Assembly: GCA_019218365.1 (NCBI GenBank)
Contig: JAHUUJ010000001.1
Location: forward strand, 310,001 to 374,000
DNA length: 64,000 nucleotides
Direction: 5' to 3'
Origin: Actinomycetaceae bacterium TAE3-ERU4
Lineage (GTDB): Bacteria; Actinomycetota; Actinomycetes; Actinomycetales; Actinomycetaceae
In this document: piece by piece, positions 63,099 through 64,000 of the stretch
Position numbering within the stretch: the stretch's first letter is position 1
Layout of the letters: every line of letters starts with the position of its first letter
Notes under the pieces: generated by a model
What the model saw: the letters and a program-made list of their open reading frames with translations, nothing else
Told to the model about the DNA's origin: nothing
Database searches by the model: none
Position numbers and translations under genes: made by a program

Positions 63099-64000
63099 CA
63101 GCAATCACCCCGGAATTAGATTCTGGCACTTGCGTAATGACTGTTCCTTCTGTCTCATCACGCACAACCTGATAGTAGTGAGCCTGAGTAAAATCTGGTA
63201 AATCTTCCGCCACGGCAACTGTAATTAAAACCTGCTGTGCAGAGGCAACTAACTCGGCCAAAGCCTGACGTCGACGCGCATCTAACTCGGCAAATACATC
63301 ATCTAAAATCAATACCGGACGATCTGAAATTTCTTCACTATCCCCACCGAGAACATAGTAGGCACCTAGACGTAATGACAGGGCAACCGACCAAGATTCT
63401 CCATGCGAAGCATACCCGCGCACGGGCAAATGATCTAGATACAAATCAAGTTCATCACGATGTGCCCCTACTAGGTTCACTCCCCGAGCAATTTCTTCAC
63501 TCCGGCGAGCGTTCATTGCTTTTTCTAGTCGACAAGCTAATTCTTCTTCAGTTTCTTCGTCCTTTTCGGGCGGAATAATCCTATCGACTGAACGTACATA
63601 AGAACAGGAAAACTCACGTCCATTTTCAGCAATCTTTGTGTGCGCAAAAGCTGCTAGAGGACGTAGCTTAGAAACAAAATCTAAGCGCGCAATAATCAAT
63701 TTTGCAGCTAATAAAGCTAATTTTTCATTCCATACGGAAAGCGTTGAAGCAGCATAATCATCGGGAGCATTACGCAACTGTTTTAGTAGTGCTCCGCGCT
63801 GGCGCAAGACCTTATCATGTTCAGTTTTTAGCGCACCTAAAACTGGGTTTAACTGTGCGAGATAATCATCCAAAAACTTCCGCCGAACACCGGGTTCAGC
63901 TTTCACCAAAGATAAATCTTCCGGTGCGAAAGTAACAGTTTTTAGTTCCCCGCAGAGTTCCCGCGGTCGTACTTGTGAACGATTTATTTTTGCGCGGTTG
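63091..64000 (-). CDS. recF: DNA recombination/repair protein RecF (C-terminal part)
   Basis: The open frame continues to the window edge, so the N-terminus with Walker A lies beyond 64000. The visible part begins NRAKINRSQVRPRELCG and runs through TFAPEDLSLVKAEPGVRRKFLDDYL, GAHRDELDLYL, SHGESWSVALSLRLG (ABC signature-like) and PVLILDDVFAELDARRRQAL (Walker B/D-loop). RecF loads RecA at gaps with RecOR. A Met-less ORF start near 63909 is inside the gene. dnaN and dnaA are expected next. Confidence 0.96.
   Translation of the reverse strand, partial: NRAKINRSQVRPRELCGELKTVTFAPEDLSLVKAEPGVRRKFLDDYLAQLNPVLGALKTEHDKVLRQRGALLKQLRNAPDDYAASTLSVWNEKLALLAAKLIIARLDFVSKLRPLAAFAHTKIAENGREFSCSYVRSVDRIIPPEKDEETEEELACRLEKAMNARRSEEIARGVNLVGAHRDELDLYLDHLPVRGYASHGESWSVALSLRLGAYYVLGGDSEEISDRPVLILDDVFAELDARRRQALAELVASAQQVLITVAVAEDLPDFTQAHYYQVVRDETEGTVITQVPESNSGVIADE

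Noticed and set aside
1-64000. CRISPR arrays, insertion sequences, prophage, integrases, toxin-antitoxin or restriction systems
   Set aside because: No regularly spaced repeats, transposase, integrase or phage-like genes were found on either strand.

Overview
The window looks like part of a chromosome from an Actinomycetaceae-type actinobacterium (Actinomyces/Gleimia/Varibaculum-like; genus not provable from sequence alone). Base composition is near-balanced rather than high GC. The evidence is the actinobacterial gene set: CrgA, DUF3566, DUF881 plus class E sortase, the fhaA-fhaB-pstP-rodA-pbpA-pknA-pknB cluster, DciA (DUF721), and an Actinomyces-style fimbrial operon with a class C sortase. 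The order recF-dciA-gyrB-gyrA-DUF3566-tRNA-Ile-tRNA-Ala at the right edge, followed leftward by ppiA, crgA, DUF881 and the pkn cluster, matches the origin-proximal region of Mycobacterium and relatives. dnaN/dnaA are therefore expected just beyond base 64000.

Layout. 1-3.2 kb: an exported coiled-coil protein and a membrane partner (cut by the edge), function unknown. 3.3-6.3 kb: thiD and a sugar-nucleotidyltransferase/GHMP-kinase pair. 6.4-11.4 kb: dnaB, a MATE exporter and Kup. 11.4-16.3 kb: pilus operon (tip, shaft, class C sortase), divergent from a LacI regulator. 18.1-20.5 kb: an NSS amino-acid transporter with its small subunit and an S4 RNA-binding protein. 20.8-28.5 kb: two tandem heterodimeric ABC exporters with strikingly asymmetric ATPase sites. 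28.7-31.5 kb: nrdHIE (no nrdF here) behind tandem NrdR boxes and DnaA boxes. 31.9-35.7 kb: L-serine dehydratase with an unusual Cys-rich insert, MTA/SAH nucleosidase, ADP-ribosylglycohydrolase. 35.8 kb: tRNA-Leu. 36.2-45.0 kb: Ser/Thr kinase, FHA and cell-wall elongation cluster. 45.1-47.0 kb: a second NSS transporter plus small subunit behind a structured, terminator-containing leader. 47.0-51.4 kb: a small membrane protein, sortase E, DUF881, crgA, a coiled-coil membrane protein, ppiA, rhomboid. 51.4-56.3 kb: a dense DnaA-box cluster and an fdrA-type carbamoyltransferase operon that interrupts the usual ori-region order. 56.3-64 kb: a lipoprotein, tRNA-Ala, a 40-aa membrane protein, tRNA-Ile, DUF3566, gyrA, gyrB, dciA, recF.

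How it fits together. The core is replication (dnaB, gyrase, recF, dciA, nrd) and growth/division control (pkn cluster, crgA). Three intergenic regions carry groups of DnaA-box-like 9-mers (upstream of dnaB, of nrdHIE, and of fdrA), two of them with consensus boxes. Accessory functions are surface attachment (pili), amino-acid uptake and use (two NSS systems, serine dehydratase), nucleoside salvage and ABC export. No CRISPR array, prophage, insertion sequence or transposase was seen.
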